Source: DASRDU01 sp035560235 (GTDB taxonomy: Bacteria > Acidobacteriota > Blastocatellia > RBC074). From it: 64,000 bases of DNA. Below the pieces are notes generated by a model, which searched no databases, was not told the origin of the DNA, and was given only the letters and a program-made list of their open reading frames with translations. Shown piece after piece: positions 10,642 to 18,407 of the stretch; positions within the stretch are counted from its first letter, which is position 1, and each line of letters begins with the position of its first letter. A program made the position numbers and the translations under genes. Location of the stretch: assembly GCA_035560235.1 (NCBI GenBank), contig DATMAG010000037.1, positions 1 to 64,000 on the forward strand. The letters are read 5' to 3'.

Positions 10642-11237
10642 ATGAACTGCGAATTCTGAAACGAGTCTGCGTTTTCTGCGGCTCAGGCGTCGGCGCGAGA
10701 GCCGACTACAGCGAAGCCGCTCGTCATCTGGCCGAAGCAATGGTCAGACGCGGCATCGGCCTGGTTTACGGCGGCGGCCGCGTCGGGCTGATGGGCGTGA
10801 TTGCCGATGCGGTGCTCGCTGCCGGAGGCGAAGCCATCGGCGTCATTCCGCGCGGGCTGGCCGTGCGCGAAGTCGAGCATCGCGGCCTGACGGAAACTCA
10901 CATCGTGCATTCAATGCACGAACGCAAGGCGCTGATGGCCGATCTTTCAGATGGGTTCATCGCCATGCCTGGCGGCTTCGGAACGTTCGAGGAGTTTTGT
11001 GAGATCATCACCTGGGCGCAGCTCGGCATTCATCACAAACCCTGCGGCCTGCTCAACGTCGCGGGCTATTACGATCCGCTGCTGCAGCTCTTCAATCAGG
11101 CCGTCGCTGAAAGCTTCGTCCGGCCCGCGTACCGCGCGCTCGTGCTTGAAGGGAACGATCCTGATGAGCTGCTGAATCTGATGATGCGCTATCAGTCGCC
11201 GGTCACGGAAAAATGGATCGGACGCGAGGAGACGTGA
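10626..11237 (+). CDS. LOG-family protein (nucleotide 5'-monophosphate phosphoribohydrolase-like)
   Basis: About 200 residues with the Rossmann-like LOG fold: VCVFCGSGVGA near the N-terminus, VYGGGRVGLMG, and the diagnostic PGGFGTFEEF with conserved catalytic residues. The family cleaves ribose-5-phosphate from cytokinin nucleotides or from AMP-like nucleotides. Two starts are possible: GTG 10626 or ATG 10635; both lie inside the end of the cytidylyltransferase gene, which points to translational coupling. Presence of a LOG enzyme in a sugar-nucleotide operon is unexplained; nucleotide recycling after CDP-sugar use is one conceivable link. Confidence 0.88.
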   Translation: MESMVNELRILKRVCVFCGSGVGARADYSEAARHLAEAMVRRGIGLVYGGGRVGLMGVIADAVLAAGGEAIGVIPRGLAVREVEHRGLTETHIVHSMHERKALMADLSDGFIAMPGGFGTFEEFCEIITWAQLGIHHKPCGLLNVAGYYDPLLQLFNQAVAESFVRPAYRALVLEGNDPDELLNLMMRYQSPVTEKWIGREET

Positions 11238-11839
11238 ACAAACATATGCGAAAAGTCGCCATTCTGATCTTCGATGAAGTTGAAGTGCTGGATTTCTGCG
11301 GCCCGTTCGAGGTCTTTTCGCTGGCGGGGCGCAGTCTCAATGAAAAACCATTCGAGGTTTTCACTGTCGCTGAAAGTGCGGGGCCGGTAGTGGCGCGCAA
11401 CGGCCTGAGCGTGAATCCGCGCTGCACGATTGCCGATTGCCCGCAACCTGATATTCTGATCGTGCCCGGTGGTTACGGCACGCGGCGCGAAATGCACAAT
11501 CACGCGCTGACTGACTGGATCAGAACGCAGGCTGAAAAGGCCGAACTGGTGATGTCGGTCTGCACCGGCGCGCTGCTGCTGGCAAAGGCAGGACTGCTTG
11601 ACGGACTGGCCGCAACGACGCATTTCGGCGCGCTTGAACTGCTGCGCGAAACTGCGCCGCACACAACCCTGCGATCCGGTCAGCGCTTCGTTGACAATGG
11701 CCGCGTGCTGGTTTCGGCGGGCGTTTCCGCCGGAATTGATCTTTCGTTTCACATCGTGCAAAGACTGCTCGGCCACGAGGTCGCGGCTGAAACGGCGCGG
11801 TGGATGGAATATGACTGGAAAGGAAATGCTGCTCAATGA
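11234..11839 (+). CDS. DJ-1/PfpI family protein (isonitrile hydratase-like)
   Basis: A roughly 200-residue DJ-1/PfpI (class I glutamine amidotransferase-like) protein: VAILIFDEVEVLDFCGPFEV at the N-terminus, ILIVPGGYGTR, and the nucleophile elbow SVCTGALLLAKAGLL with the reactive Cys. The sequence resembles isonitrile hydratase InhA and the sensor domain of GlxA-type regulators, but no DNA-binding domain is attached. GTG 11234 is preferred because GAGGAG sits 4 nt upstream and the codon overlaps the LOG stop (GTGA); ATG 11246 is the alternative. The next gene overlaps by four bases. The natural substrate is unknown. Confidence 0.85.
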   Translation: MNKHMRKVAILIFDEVEVLDFCGPFEVFSLAGRSLNEKPFEVFTVAESAGPVVARNGLSVNPRCTIADCPQPDILIVPGGYGTRREMHNHALTDWIRTQAEKAELVMSVCTGALLLAKAGLLDGLAATTHFGALELLRETAPHTTLRSGQRFVDNGRVLVSAGVSAGIDLSFHIVQRLLGHEVAAETARWMEYDWKGNAAQ

Positions 11840-12351
11840 TGAATAAGGCAACAACCGCAGGTCGGCTCGCTTCAGTTGCCGGCATTGCGCTCTGCGTGGC
11901 GCTGCTGATGGCGGGCTGCCGCAACTCTGCTCCGGCTCCGCACCAGGGCCACGATGGTCAGGTGAAGCTGGAACTGCCTTCGCCCGATGCGGTGGTGGTG
12001 ACGAATCAGAACGTTCCGCACTTCCACGAAAATCCGGAAGAGGCGAAGCCTTTTCCGAAGACGCTCGATCCGGCGCAGTTCACCGATCCGGCAGTCAGGC
12101 AGGCTTACACCGTCGCGCGCCGCATTCCCGCAGTGCTGGCGCAGCAGCCCTGCTACTGTTTTTGTGATAAGGGCTTCGGTCACGGCAGCCTGCTTGACTG
12201 CCACATTGATGATCACTCGGCTGGCTGACAGGTCTGTCTCAGGGAGGTTCTCCTTGCCGACAGAATGAATAGCGAAGGCCGCAGCGCAAAGGAAATCCGC
12301 GAGGCCATCATTCGCGGCGACTGGAAGTCTGTCGAGCTTCCGATCAGATAG
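11836..12351 (+). CDS. PCYCxC-motif lipoprotein, probable selenoprotein with in-frame UGA
   Basis: Read conventionally the frame stops at TGA 12226-12228 after 130 codons. The frame continues open for 40 more codons to TAG 12349-12351, giving a 171-residue protein with selenocysteine at 131. The context is UxxC (G-Sec-Q-V-C134), a redox pair, and the downstream residues (EGRSAKEIREAIIRGDW) look like the conserved end of the family rather than random translation. Upstream lie a lipoprotein signal (hydrophobic 15-27, lipobox AGC28), the motif PCYCFC at 105-110 and DCHIDDHSAG. This matches the PCYCGC/CYCxC family of extracytoplasmic proteins of unknown function. A SECIS-like hairpin follows the UGA. 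With read-through, the gap to the next gene shrinks from 143 to 20 bp, as expected in this tightly packed operon. ATG 11836 overlaps the preceding stop. Confidence 0.82.
12226..12263 (+). promoter_or_regulatory. Bacterial SECIS-like element downstream of the UGA codon
   Basis: After the UGA (12226-12228) the RNA can fold with a lower stem CUGUC/GACAG (12234-12238 with 12259-12263) and an upper stem AGGGAG/CUCCUU (12241-12246 with 12250-12255) closing a three-base GUU loop. The upper stem starts 13 nt after the UGA, close to the 11-12 nt spacing in E. coli fdhF, and the apical loop carries the G-U expected for SelB recognition. The fold was drawn by eye. Confidence 0.68.
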
Positions 12352-12371
12352 TCGCAGCGAAAACAATCTCT

Positions 12372-13352
12372 ATGTCCTTCTGGAAAAATCGAAATGCTTT
12401 CGTCACCGGCGCGACCGGCTTTATCGGCGCGCACATCGCCCGCGCGCTGCTCGACGAGGGCGCGCGCGTGGTGTGCCTCGAGCGCGATGCGGTGCGGTCG
12501 GGTTCGCTTGATCTCTTCGACCTGCGCCGCCGCGTGACGGTCGTGAGCGGCGCGCTTGAGGATTTTGCGCTGATGGAGCGCATCCTCAACGAGTACGAGA
12601 TCGAAGCCGTCTTTCACCTCGCCGCGCAGGCCATTGTCGGCGCGGCCAATCGCTCGCCGCTCTCGACCTTCGAGGCCAACATTCGCGGCACCTGGTCGCT
12701 GCTCGAAGCCTGCCGCCAGACCGGCACTGTCGCCCGCGTGGTGGTGGCGTCAAGCGACAAGGCCTACGGCACGCACGAACAGCTTCCTTACACCGAAGAC
12801 TATCCGCTCAATGGCTTGTTCCCTTACGACGCGTCGAAGGTCTGCACCGACGTGCTGGCGCGGTCGTATGCGCACACGTATCAACTGCCGGTGACGGTGA
12901 CGCGCTTTGCAAATGTTTACGGCCCCGGCGATCTGAATTTGTCGCGCATCATTCCGGGCACGATTGTCTCGGTGCTGCGCGATGAAGCGCCGATCATTCG
13001 CAGCGACGGCACGCCCGTGCGCGAATTCGTTTATGTTGACGATGTGGCGCGCGGCTATCTGCTGCTGGCCGAAAGAATCGAAGCGGCGCGCGGCGAAGCA
13101 TTCAATTTCGGCACCAATCATCCGGTGCAGATGCTTGAACTGGCCAGGCGCATCATCGAACTGGCAGGCAAAGCCGGAAAGCTCGAACCGAAGGTGATGC
13201 TCAAAACCAAAATTGCAGGCGAAATTGACGCGCAGTATCTCTCAGCCGAAAAGGTCGGTGCGCGCCTCGGCTGGCGGGCTGAAATCAGCCTGGATGAAGG
13301 ACTGAAGCGCACGATTGAGTGGTACCGGAATCATCTGAACGAAATCGCATAA
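12372..13352 (+). CDS. NAD-dependent epimerase/dehydratase (CDP-glucose 4,6-dehydratase-like, RfbG-like)
   Basis: A 326-residue extended short-chain dehydrogenase: NAD-binding GATGFIG at 14-20, VVASSDKAYGTHEQLPY, and the catalytic YDASK (Y-x3-K), then TRFANVYGPGDLNLSRIIPG. The opening MSFWKNR and the SDKAYG segment are typical of the RfbG group, which converts CDP-glucose to CDP-4-keto-6-deoxyglucose, and fit the RfbF-like gene five genes upstream. GDP-mannose or UDP-sugar dehydratases are the alternative. It starts 20 nt after the end of the read-through selenoprotein frame and is the last gene of the operon, followed by a long inverted repeat. Confidence 0.85.
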   Translation: MSFWKNRNAFVTGATGFIGAHIARALLDEGARVVCLERDAVRSGSLDLFDLRRRVTVVSGALEDFALMERILNEYEIEAVFHLAAQAIVGAANRSPLSTFEANIRGTWSLLEACRQTGTVARVVVASSDKAYGTHEQLPYTEDYPLNGLFPYDASKVCTDVLARSYAHTYQLPVTVTRFANVYGPGDLNLSRIIPGTIVSVLRDEAPIIRSDGTPVREFVYVDDVARGYLLLAERIEAARGEAFNFGTNHPVQMLELARRIIELAGKAGKLEPKVMLKTKIAGEIDAQYLSAEKVGARLGWRAEISLDEGLKRTIEWYRNHLNEIA

Positions 13353-13409
13353 TACATAACCTGCCAGGCAGAAACTCTGAAGGGAAATCGTTCGTGTCCG
13401 ATGACCTTT

Positions 13410-13489
13410 CTGATTCCTGAAGCCTGATCCCTGATTCCTGACTTCCGGCTGAAAAAAACAGGAATCAGGGATCAGGCTTCAGGAATCAG
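13410..13489. repeat. 31-bp perfect inverted repeat after the sugar operon
   Basis: Arms 13410-13440 and 13459-13489 are perfect complements across 31 nt with an 18-nt spacer. Each arm itself contains the repeated word CCTGATTCCTG / CTGATCCCTGATTCCTG, so the unit looks assembled from a 7-10 nt direct repeat. It sits between two same-strand genes. A terminator role is possible, although no U-run follows. Confidence 0.8.
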
Positions 13490-13544
13490 GCGGCTCTGAC
13501 TCACTTCACAATTGATCTCCTGGCGCTTAATCGGAGGCTCCTGC

Positions 13545-14477
13545 ATGAAACTTTCACGTCGTGATCTGATCAAAACGGGCGCAGCGAGCGCGGCATTCTG
13601 CGCAACCGGCGCGCTCACCGAAGCCGTTGAAGCGGCCACCCCGGCTCAGGCCATTCGCATCGGTGTTTCGACTTACTCGTACTGGCATTTTGATAAAGTC
13701 AAATATCCGATTGAAAAGGTCATCACCAATGCCGCGCGCCTGGGCTTTGACGGCGTTGAGGTGCTGCACCGGCAGATGGAGAGCGAAGACCGCAAATACG
13801 TCAACAACCTGAAAAAACTGGCGTGGGAACACGGGCTGCCGATCTTCTTTCTCTCGATTCATCAGAACTTCGTCTCGCCCGACCGCGAAAAACGGCAGCA
13901 GCAGATTGACCATACGAAACGCTGCATTGACCTGGCCGTGCAGCTTGGCGCGCCCGCCATTCGCCTGAATTCAGGCCGCTGGGGAACGATTCCTGATTTT
14001 CAGAAGATGCTCGACGCGGGCGGAAAGGAGCAGCCGATTGAAGGTTACACCGACGATGACGCCTTCAAATGGTGCATCGAATGCATCAACGAATGCCTGC
14101 CGCACGCCGAAGCTGCCGGGGTCGTGATGGCGCTCGAAAATCACTGGGGCCTGACGACCTCGGTTGACGGGCTGCTGCGAATTTACAAGGGCGTCAACAA
14201 TCCCTGGCTTGGGATCAACCTTGATACCGGCAATTTCGTCGGCGATCCGTATTCGCAGCTTGAACGGCTTGCGCCGCACGCGATGGTCGTGCAGGCCAAG
14301 ACCTATTACGGCGGCGGCGTCTATTACACCCGCGAACTCGATTACAAGCGCATCTCAGGCATTCTGCGCCGTGCCGGATTCAGGGGCTGGGTGTCACTTG
14401 AGATGGAAGGAAAGGAAAACGCCGACACTGCCGTAGCGAAAAGCCTGAAGCTGCTGCGTGAGGCTTTTGCCATATAA
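13545..14477 (+). CDS. Tat-exported sugar phosphate isomerase/epimerase-like protein
   Basis: A 310-residue TIM-barrel protein of the xylose-isomerase-like (AP endonuclease 2) superfamily. The N-terminus MKLSRRDLIKTGAASAAF is a twin-arginine signal, so it is exported folded. Barrel motifs include GFDGVEVLH, IRLNSGRWG, VMALENHWGLT, GINLDTGNF and WVSLEMEGKEN, giving the usual acidic metal ligands at strand ends. CGGAGG lies 8 nt before the chosen ATG (13545). Family members isomerise or epimerise sugars; the substrate is not evident. It lies after a long palindrome and is probably transcribed independently of the preceding CDP-sugar operon. Confidence 0.87.
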   Translation: MKLSRRDLIKTGAASAAFCATGALTEAVEAATPAQAIRIGVSTYSYWHFDKVKYPIEKVITNAARLGFDGVEVLHRQMESEDRKYVNNLKKLAWEHGLPIFFLSIHQNFVSPDREKRQQQIDHTKRCIDLAVQLGAPAIRLNSGRWGTIPDFQKMLDAGGKEQPIEGYTDDDAFKWCIECINECLPHAEAAGVVMALENHWGLTTSVDGLLRIYKGVNNPWLGINLDTGNFVGDPYSQLERLAPHAMVVQAKTYYGGGVYYTRELDYKRISGILRRAGFRGWVSLEMEGKENADTAVAKSLKLLREAFAI

Positions 14478-14494
14478 CTCAGCCAAAAAGTGAC

Positions 14495-14527
14495 AGCGCC
14501 GGGATACTTTGGACACAGCCCGGCGCT
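14495..14527. repeat. GC-rich hairpin downstream of the isomerase gene
   Basis: Perfect 9-bp stem AGCGCCGGG (14495-14503) with CCCGGCGCT (14519-14527) and a 15-nt loop, starting 17 nt after the preceding stop. It may protect the 3' end or terminate transcription, but no U-tract follows. Confidence 0.5.
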
Positions 14528-14544
14528 ATCCTCGCTTCATCACT

Positions 14545-14643
14545 TTCAGCCACACCAGTCAGGTGACGACGGCAATGCTGCGTTGTGTGCCGTCTGCCCG
14601 GAGATCTGCATCGTGCAGGCTCGTCGGGCAGGGTGTGGCTGAA
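14545..14643 (+). promoter_or_regulatory. Candidate structured leader RNA (three-way junction)
   Basis: A closing helix P1 of 12 bp (TTCAGCCACACC 14545-14556 with 14632-14643) encloses two adjacent hairpins: P2 GACGGCA/TGCCGTC (14568-14574 with 14588-14594) and P3 TGCCCG/CGGGCA (14595-14600 with 14625-14630), the latter capped by an inner hairpin CTGCA/TGCAG (14606-14610 with 14614-14618). All stems are perfect. It lies 50 nt upstream of the next start codon. It does not match a riboswitch class that I recognise. Confidence 0.5.
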
Positions 14644-14693
14644 GATCAACATCACTGTTGTGCAACGAGCGAATGAAGGAGGATTTTGTTGCA

Positions 14694-15386
14694 ATGAGCC
14701 TGAGAGAAATCTTTTACCCGGCGGGTGCTGTACTGGCCGCCATTCTGCTGATTACCACTTCACTGACTGCCGCGCCGGGTTTTCTGCCGGTGACCGGCAG
14801 AACCTCGGTGGTGCTGAGTTCCGATTTTCTGACTGCCGCCAGTGCGCTGGGCATTGCTCCCGGGGCAATCACTGAAGGATCGGTGAGAAGCGGCATCGCC
14901 TCTTTCCCGATTACGGGCGGCGTCATTGATCTGGCCAGCGCCAAAGGCGAAATCAATCATTCCGGCGGCCTGTCGCTGACCAGGGGCGGCACGCAGGTGC
15001 AGCTGCTGAGCTTCAATATCGACACGACCGGAGCGGCGGCAGTGCTGACCGGGCTGGTCGTCGTCAACGGCAATGTGCTGGGCCGCGTGCCGCTGTTCAA
15101 TCTCGGCCTGCCAGCGCTCGCGCTGCCGCTCAGACCCGAACCGGGCAATGTGCTCTTCATTCCCGGCGTCAGAGTCACGCTGACAGCCGAAGCCGCCGGA
15201 GCGCTCAACACAGTCTTCAATCTGAATGCCTTCGTTCAGGGTTTCAATATCGGGACGGCCTCTGTTTATGCGGTCGGCGAAGGCTCACGCCAGCGCCGTT
15301 TTTTCGGTGAACGTTCGATCAGCGACCCGGACAGTTCGGGCAATGATCAGGATGAGAATGAAAGAGGAATCCGGCGGGATCAGTGA
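14694..15386 (+). CDS. Secreted protein of unknown function
   Basis: A 230-residue protein with a signal peptide (hydrophobic 8-25, cut near LTAAP). The mature part is beta-rich with repeated Gly/Ser/Thr-Leu patterns such as FPITGGVIDLASAKGEI, HSGGLSLTRGGTQVQL and VLTGLVVVNG; the C-terminus is charged and disordered (SDPDSSGNDQDENERG). I do not recognise a named domain. GAAGGAGGA lies about 10 nt before ATG 14694, which sets the start. It is preceded by a candidate structured leader and followed by 174 bp without genes, so it is probably a single-gene transcript. The style fits an extracellular or surface protein. Confidence 0.7.
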   Translation: MSLREIFYPAGAVLAAILLITTSLTAAPGFLPVTGRTSVVLSSDFLTAASALGIAPGAITEGSVRSGIASFPITGGVIDLASAKGEINHSGGLSLTRGGTQVQLLSFNIDTTGAAAVLTGLVVVNGNVLGRVPLFNLGLPALALPLRPEPGNVLFIPGVRVTLTAEAAGALNTVFNLNAFVQGFNIGTASVYAVGEGSRQRRFFGERSISDPDSSGNDQDENERGIRRDQ

Positions 15387-15560
15387 AATGATTTCCCGGC
15401 AATAACCAGCCACCCACGCAGGAAAGAGCTGCTTCGAAATGCAATGAATTCTTTTCTGCGCGGGTGAACTGTTCTTTCCGGCAGATCTGCAGCGTGACTC
15501 TGTTGCGCCGGAGGCAAAAAGTGAATCAGCCGCAGTTCCTGACTCTGAGCGCAGGATCAC

Positions 15561-16658
15561 TTATTCAGTCTCAAGATAGAGCTGTTCGATCCGGTCAATC
15601 ACCTGTTCGCGATCGAAGCGTTCGCGGACGTGTTCGCGCGCAGCCTGGCCGAGCCGGTAACGCAGCTCTTCTGATTCGAGCAGCCGCCGCAGTGCCGTTA
15701 TCAGCGCCTGCTCGTCATCGGGCGCAAAGAGCAGCCCCGAGATTTCATCGCTGACCATCTCGGCCATCCCGCCGACCTGCGCCGCAATCACCGCGCAGCC
15801 TGCGGCCATCGCTTCCGCGAGAGCGAGCGAAAAGGCTTCGTTTTCAGAAGGCGCAACCACCACGTCAAAGGCGGCCATCAGTGAGGGCAGGTGTTCGATG
15901 TAACCGGTGAAGCGCGCCTGTTCGCCGATTTCATAGTTGCGAATCATCAGCCGCAGTTCGCCGTTGTATTCGCCGTCCTCAGGCTGCACTTCACCGGCGA
16001 TGACGAATTCAGCGTTCCCGACTCCGTACTCACGAATCAGCTTCGCCGCTGCGCGCAGAAACAGATCCTGTCGCTTGAGCGGCGTGATCTGTCCGATGAC
16101 GGCGACGGCCAGCGGGCGTCTGATGCCGAGCGCCCGGCGCGCCGTTTCGCGGCTGACGCTGCCACAGGCGCGCAGGTCAATCCAGTTCGGAATGACGGTC
16201 ACGCGATCAGTCAGGGCCGGAAATGCCTTGACGAGTTCGCCGCCGACACTTTCTGACACGGCAATCATCCGCCGCACATCGCCGATGGCGCGCCCGTAAA
16301 GCGCCCCGGCTCTGATCGGATTGAAATGATGCCGCGTGATGAACAACCGCACCGGCGAACGTTTGGCCGCCAGCCCGCAAACGACGTAATCGCGTCCGAC
16401 GTGCGCGTGCAGCACGTCAATCTGCGCCCCGCGAATGATCGCCCGCAACTGATATGCGCTGACGAGGTCGAGCGAGTTCTGCAAAGCCAGTTCGTGCCAG
16501 GTCACCGGCAGGTCTTTCAGCGCCTGGCGCAGCGGGCTGCGGGGCCGCACCGCGAGATGCAGTTCGTGCCCGCGCTCGACGAGCGCCCGCGTCAGATCGG
16601 CCACGTGCCGCTCACCGCCGCCCATGCTGGTTGCTGAACAGACCTGAAGAATCCGCAT
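15561..16658 (-). CDS. Family 4 glycosyltransferase
   Basis: A 365-residue GT-B enzyme. The N-terminal domain begins RILQVCSATSMGGGERHVAD with the Gly-rich acceptor-side loop, followed by VLHAHVGRDY; the C-terminal domain contains VIGQITPLKRQDL, the donor-binding SENEAFSLALAEAMAAG (EX7E motif) and VGGMAEMV. Such retaining enzymes move a sugar from a nucleotide donor to polysaccharide or lipid acceptors at the cytoplasmic face. It stands alone, divergent from the prepilin peptidase gene with 96 bp between starts, so its glycan cannot be named. Confidence 0.9.
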   Translation of the reverse strand: MRILQVCSATSMGGGERHVADLTRALVERGHELHLAVRPRSPLRQALKDLPVTWHELALQNSLDLVSAYQLRAIIRGAQIDVLHAHVGRDYVVCGLAAKRSPVRLFITRHHFNPIRAGALYGRAIGDVRRMIAVSESVGGELVKAFPALTDRVTVIPNWIDLRACGSVSRETARRALGIRRPLAVAVIGQITPLKRQDLFLRAAAKLIREYGVGNAEFVIAGEVQPEDGEYNGELRLMIRNYEIGEQARFTGYIEHLPSLMAAFDVVVAPSENEAFSLALAEAMAAGCAVIAAQVGGMAEMVSDEISGLLFAPDDEQALITALRRLLESEELRYRLGQAAREHVRERFDREQVIDRIEQLYLETE

Positions 16659-16671
16659 TGGTTTTTATTTC

Positions 16672-16701
16672 TTGACAAAGTTTGCGATGCGCCTGTCTAA
16701 T
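16672..16701 (+). promoter_or_regulatory. Sigma70-type promoter for the prepilin peptidase gene
   Basis: TTGACA (16672-16677), 18 nt, TCTAAT (16696-16701), in the short divergent region between the glycosyltransferase and pilD-like genes, 53 nt before the ATG. The -35 box is perfect and the -10 box matches five of six positions. Confidence 0.55.
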
Positions 16702-16754
16702 TTCGCTGCCCGCCCCGCCGATGTTCATCATTCCGCCGGATCAATTATCAACGC

Positions 16755-17858
16755 ATGCCTGTCGCTGAACTTCCGTTTGCCTTTTACGCCATTGCTGCCT
16801 TTGTTTTCGGCCTGCTGGTGGGCAGCTTTCTGAACGTCATCATCTGGCGCGTCCCGCGCGGCGAATCAATCGTCTTTCCGGGTTCACATTGCGGAAGCTG
16901 CGGCGCGTCGGTCAGACCTTACGACAACATTCCGCTCATCAGTTACGCAGTGTTGCGTGGAAAGTGCCGCGCGTGCAAGACAAAAATTTCGTTCGTCTAT
17001 CCGGCAGTTGAACTGCTGACGGGTTTGCTGTTTCTGGCTGTAATTTTCAAAAGCGGGCCGACGTGGGCAGCAGTGACCGAAGTGATTTTCGTGGCGCTGA
17101 TGATTTCGCTGACCTTCATTGACGCAAAACATCAGTTGCTGCCGAACGTGATTACTTATCCCGCGCTGCTGTTTGCAATCTGCGCCGGAAGCTTTCAGGC
17201 TGCTTTCTTCTCACCATATGCCATTTACTTTTCTGACACCTTTGCTGGCAGTTTTGTGGGCAGGGTAATTATCGCTCCGCTGCTCGTTGCCTGCGCCATT
17301 CCGGCATTTCAGTTCATTGATCGAATGGATGATGTGCTGTTTGGAAAATATTTTGAGACAGACGAGGCTCAGGCAGAACCTGAAGCCGAATCAGATAAGC
17401 AAATTCACGAGCAGCATCAGCGTGTCACTCGCACGGTGATGATTATCGGGTTTGCCATCGCCATCACGCTGGCACTGATCGGGATCATTCCCGGCATGTT
17501 TCTGAATCCTGCCCTGTTTTCAGAACTGTTTTACGCCGCACTCGGCGCGCTCATCGGCGGCGGCATCATCTGGCTGCTGCGGGCGGCTTACTTTTACGCG
17601 CGCGGCTTTGAAGGAATGGGCCTCGGTGATGTGAAGCTGATGGCTGTGATCGGCGCGTTTCTTGGCTGGCAGTCAGCGATTCTGGTAATTGTGATCGGGT
17701 CGCTGCTCGGTTCCATCGTCGGCCTCGTGCTGGCACGCAAAAGCGAAGACGGCATGAAAACCGCGATGCCCTTTGGCGTCTTCCTCGCTCCGGCAGCGAT
17801 CCTTGCGCTCTTCTTCGGCCATTCAATTATTCAGTGGTACGCAGGCAGGTTCAGTTAG
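16755..17858 (+). CDS. pilD: Type IV prepilin peptidase / N-methyltransferase (PilD-like)
   Basis: A 367-residue multi-pass membrane protein of the A24 family, which cleaves and N-methylates type IV prepilins and type II secretion pseudopilins. Two cysteine pairs (C46/C49 and C71/C74) form the N-terminal zinc motif that marks the bifunctional form. The aspartic protease residues are D123 in TFIDAKHQLLP and D292 in GMGLGDVKL. It is about 80 residues longer than usual: a charged cytoplasmic insert around 190-228, rich in Glu, Gln and His, splits the membrane domain. No pilus gene is adjacent. A good promoter lies upstream. Confidence 0.93.
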   Translation: MPVAELPFAFYAIAAFVFGLLVGSFLNVIIWRVPRGESIVFPGSHCGSCGASVRPYDNIPLISYAVLRGKCRACKTKISFVYPAVELLTGLLFLAVIFKSGPTWAAVTEVIFVALMISLTFIDAKHQLLPNVITYPALLFAICAGSFQAAFFSPYAIYFSDTFAGSFVGRVIIAPLLVACAIPAFQFIDRMDDVLFGKYFETDEAQAEPEAESDKQIHEQHQRVTRTVMIIGFAIAITLALIGIIPGMFLNPALFSELFYAALGALIGGGIIWLLRAAYFYARGFEGMGLGDVKLMAVIGAFLGWQSAILVIVIGSLLGSIVGLVLARKSEDGMKTAMPFGVFLAPAAILALFFGHSIIQWYAGRFS

Positions 17859-17876
17859 CGACAACGTCAGGTCCGG

Positions 17877-18260
17877 CTACTCATCCAGCGCCGCAATAGC
17901 CTCAATCTCGATCAGAAAGCCGTAGTGCAGATCCTTCACCGGCACGACTGAGCGGGCCGGGCGATGCTCACCGAAAAACTCCGCATAAACCTGATTGACG
18001 CGGCCCCACAGCGCAATGTCAGAAATAAAGACGGTGGTTTTGACGATGCGATCAACTTCGCTGCCTGCGGCGCGCACAACGGCGGCAACGTTCTGCAACG
18101 TCTGTCGCGTCTGTTCCTCAATTGAGCCGAGAACTTTTTCTCCGGTATCAGGTTTGATCGGCAGTTGTCCGGCGACGTAAATCGTGTTGCCGTGAATGAC
18201 GGCCTGCGAATAGTGGCCGCCGGGTTTCGGAGCGTCAGTGGTGAATACGGGTTTCGGCAC
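17877..18260 (-). CDS. RidA-family enamine/imine deaminase
   Basis: A 127-residue Rid protein: GHYSQAVIHGNTIYVAGQLP at the N-terminus, EEQTRQTLQNVAAVVRAAGS, and the C-terminal segment RPARSVVPVKDL...FLIEIEAIA with the Arg that binds substrate carboxylates in RidA. These trimers hydrolyse reactive enamines released by PLP enzymes such as threonine dehydratase. Length is typical. It is convergent with the prepilin peptidase (19 bp between ends) and is followed on its 5' side by a long inverted repeat and the beta-lactamase-like gene. Confidence 0.92.
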   Translation of the reverse strand: MPKPVFTTDAPKPGGHYSQAVIHGNTIYVAGQLPIKPDTGEKVLGSIEEQTRQTLQNVAAVVRAAGSEVDRIVKTTVFISDIALWGRVNQVYAEFFGEHRPARSVVPVKDLHYGFLIEIEAIAALDE

Positions 18261-18294
18261 TGGTGATTCCTTTCAATAAATATTCTCTTTCATC

Positions 18295-18383
18295 AGAAGC
18301 CGGTGTTCGGAACTCCGGCTTCAGCTGGCGGCATTTGAATTCAGCCAGACCAGCTGAAGCTGGAACTCCGAACACCGGCTTCT
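18295..18383. repeat. 34-nt imperfect inverted repeat upstream of RidA
   Basis: Arms 18295-18328 and 18350-18383 pair over 34 nt with three mismatches and a 21-nt spacer. Each arm also contains the local near-palindrome AGCCGG...CCGGCTT. It lies in the 147-bp gap between two minus-strand genes. Confidence 0.75.
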
Positions 18384-18407
18384 GAAGCTGTAGTTTGAAT
18401 GAGCGAT

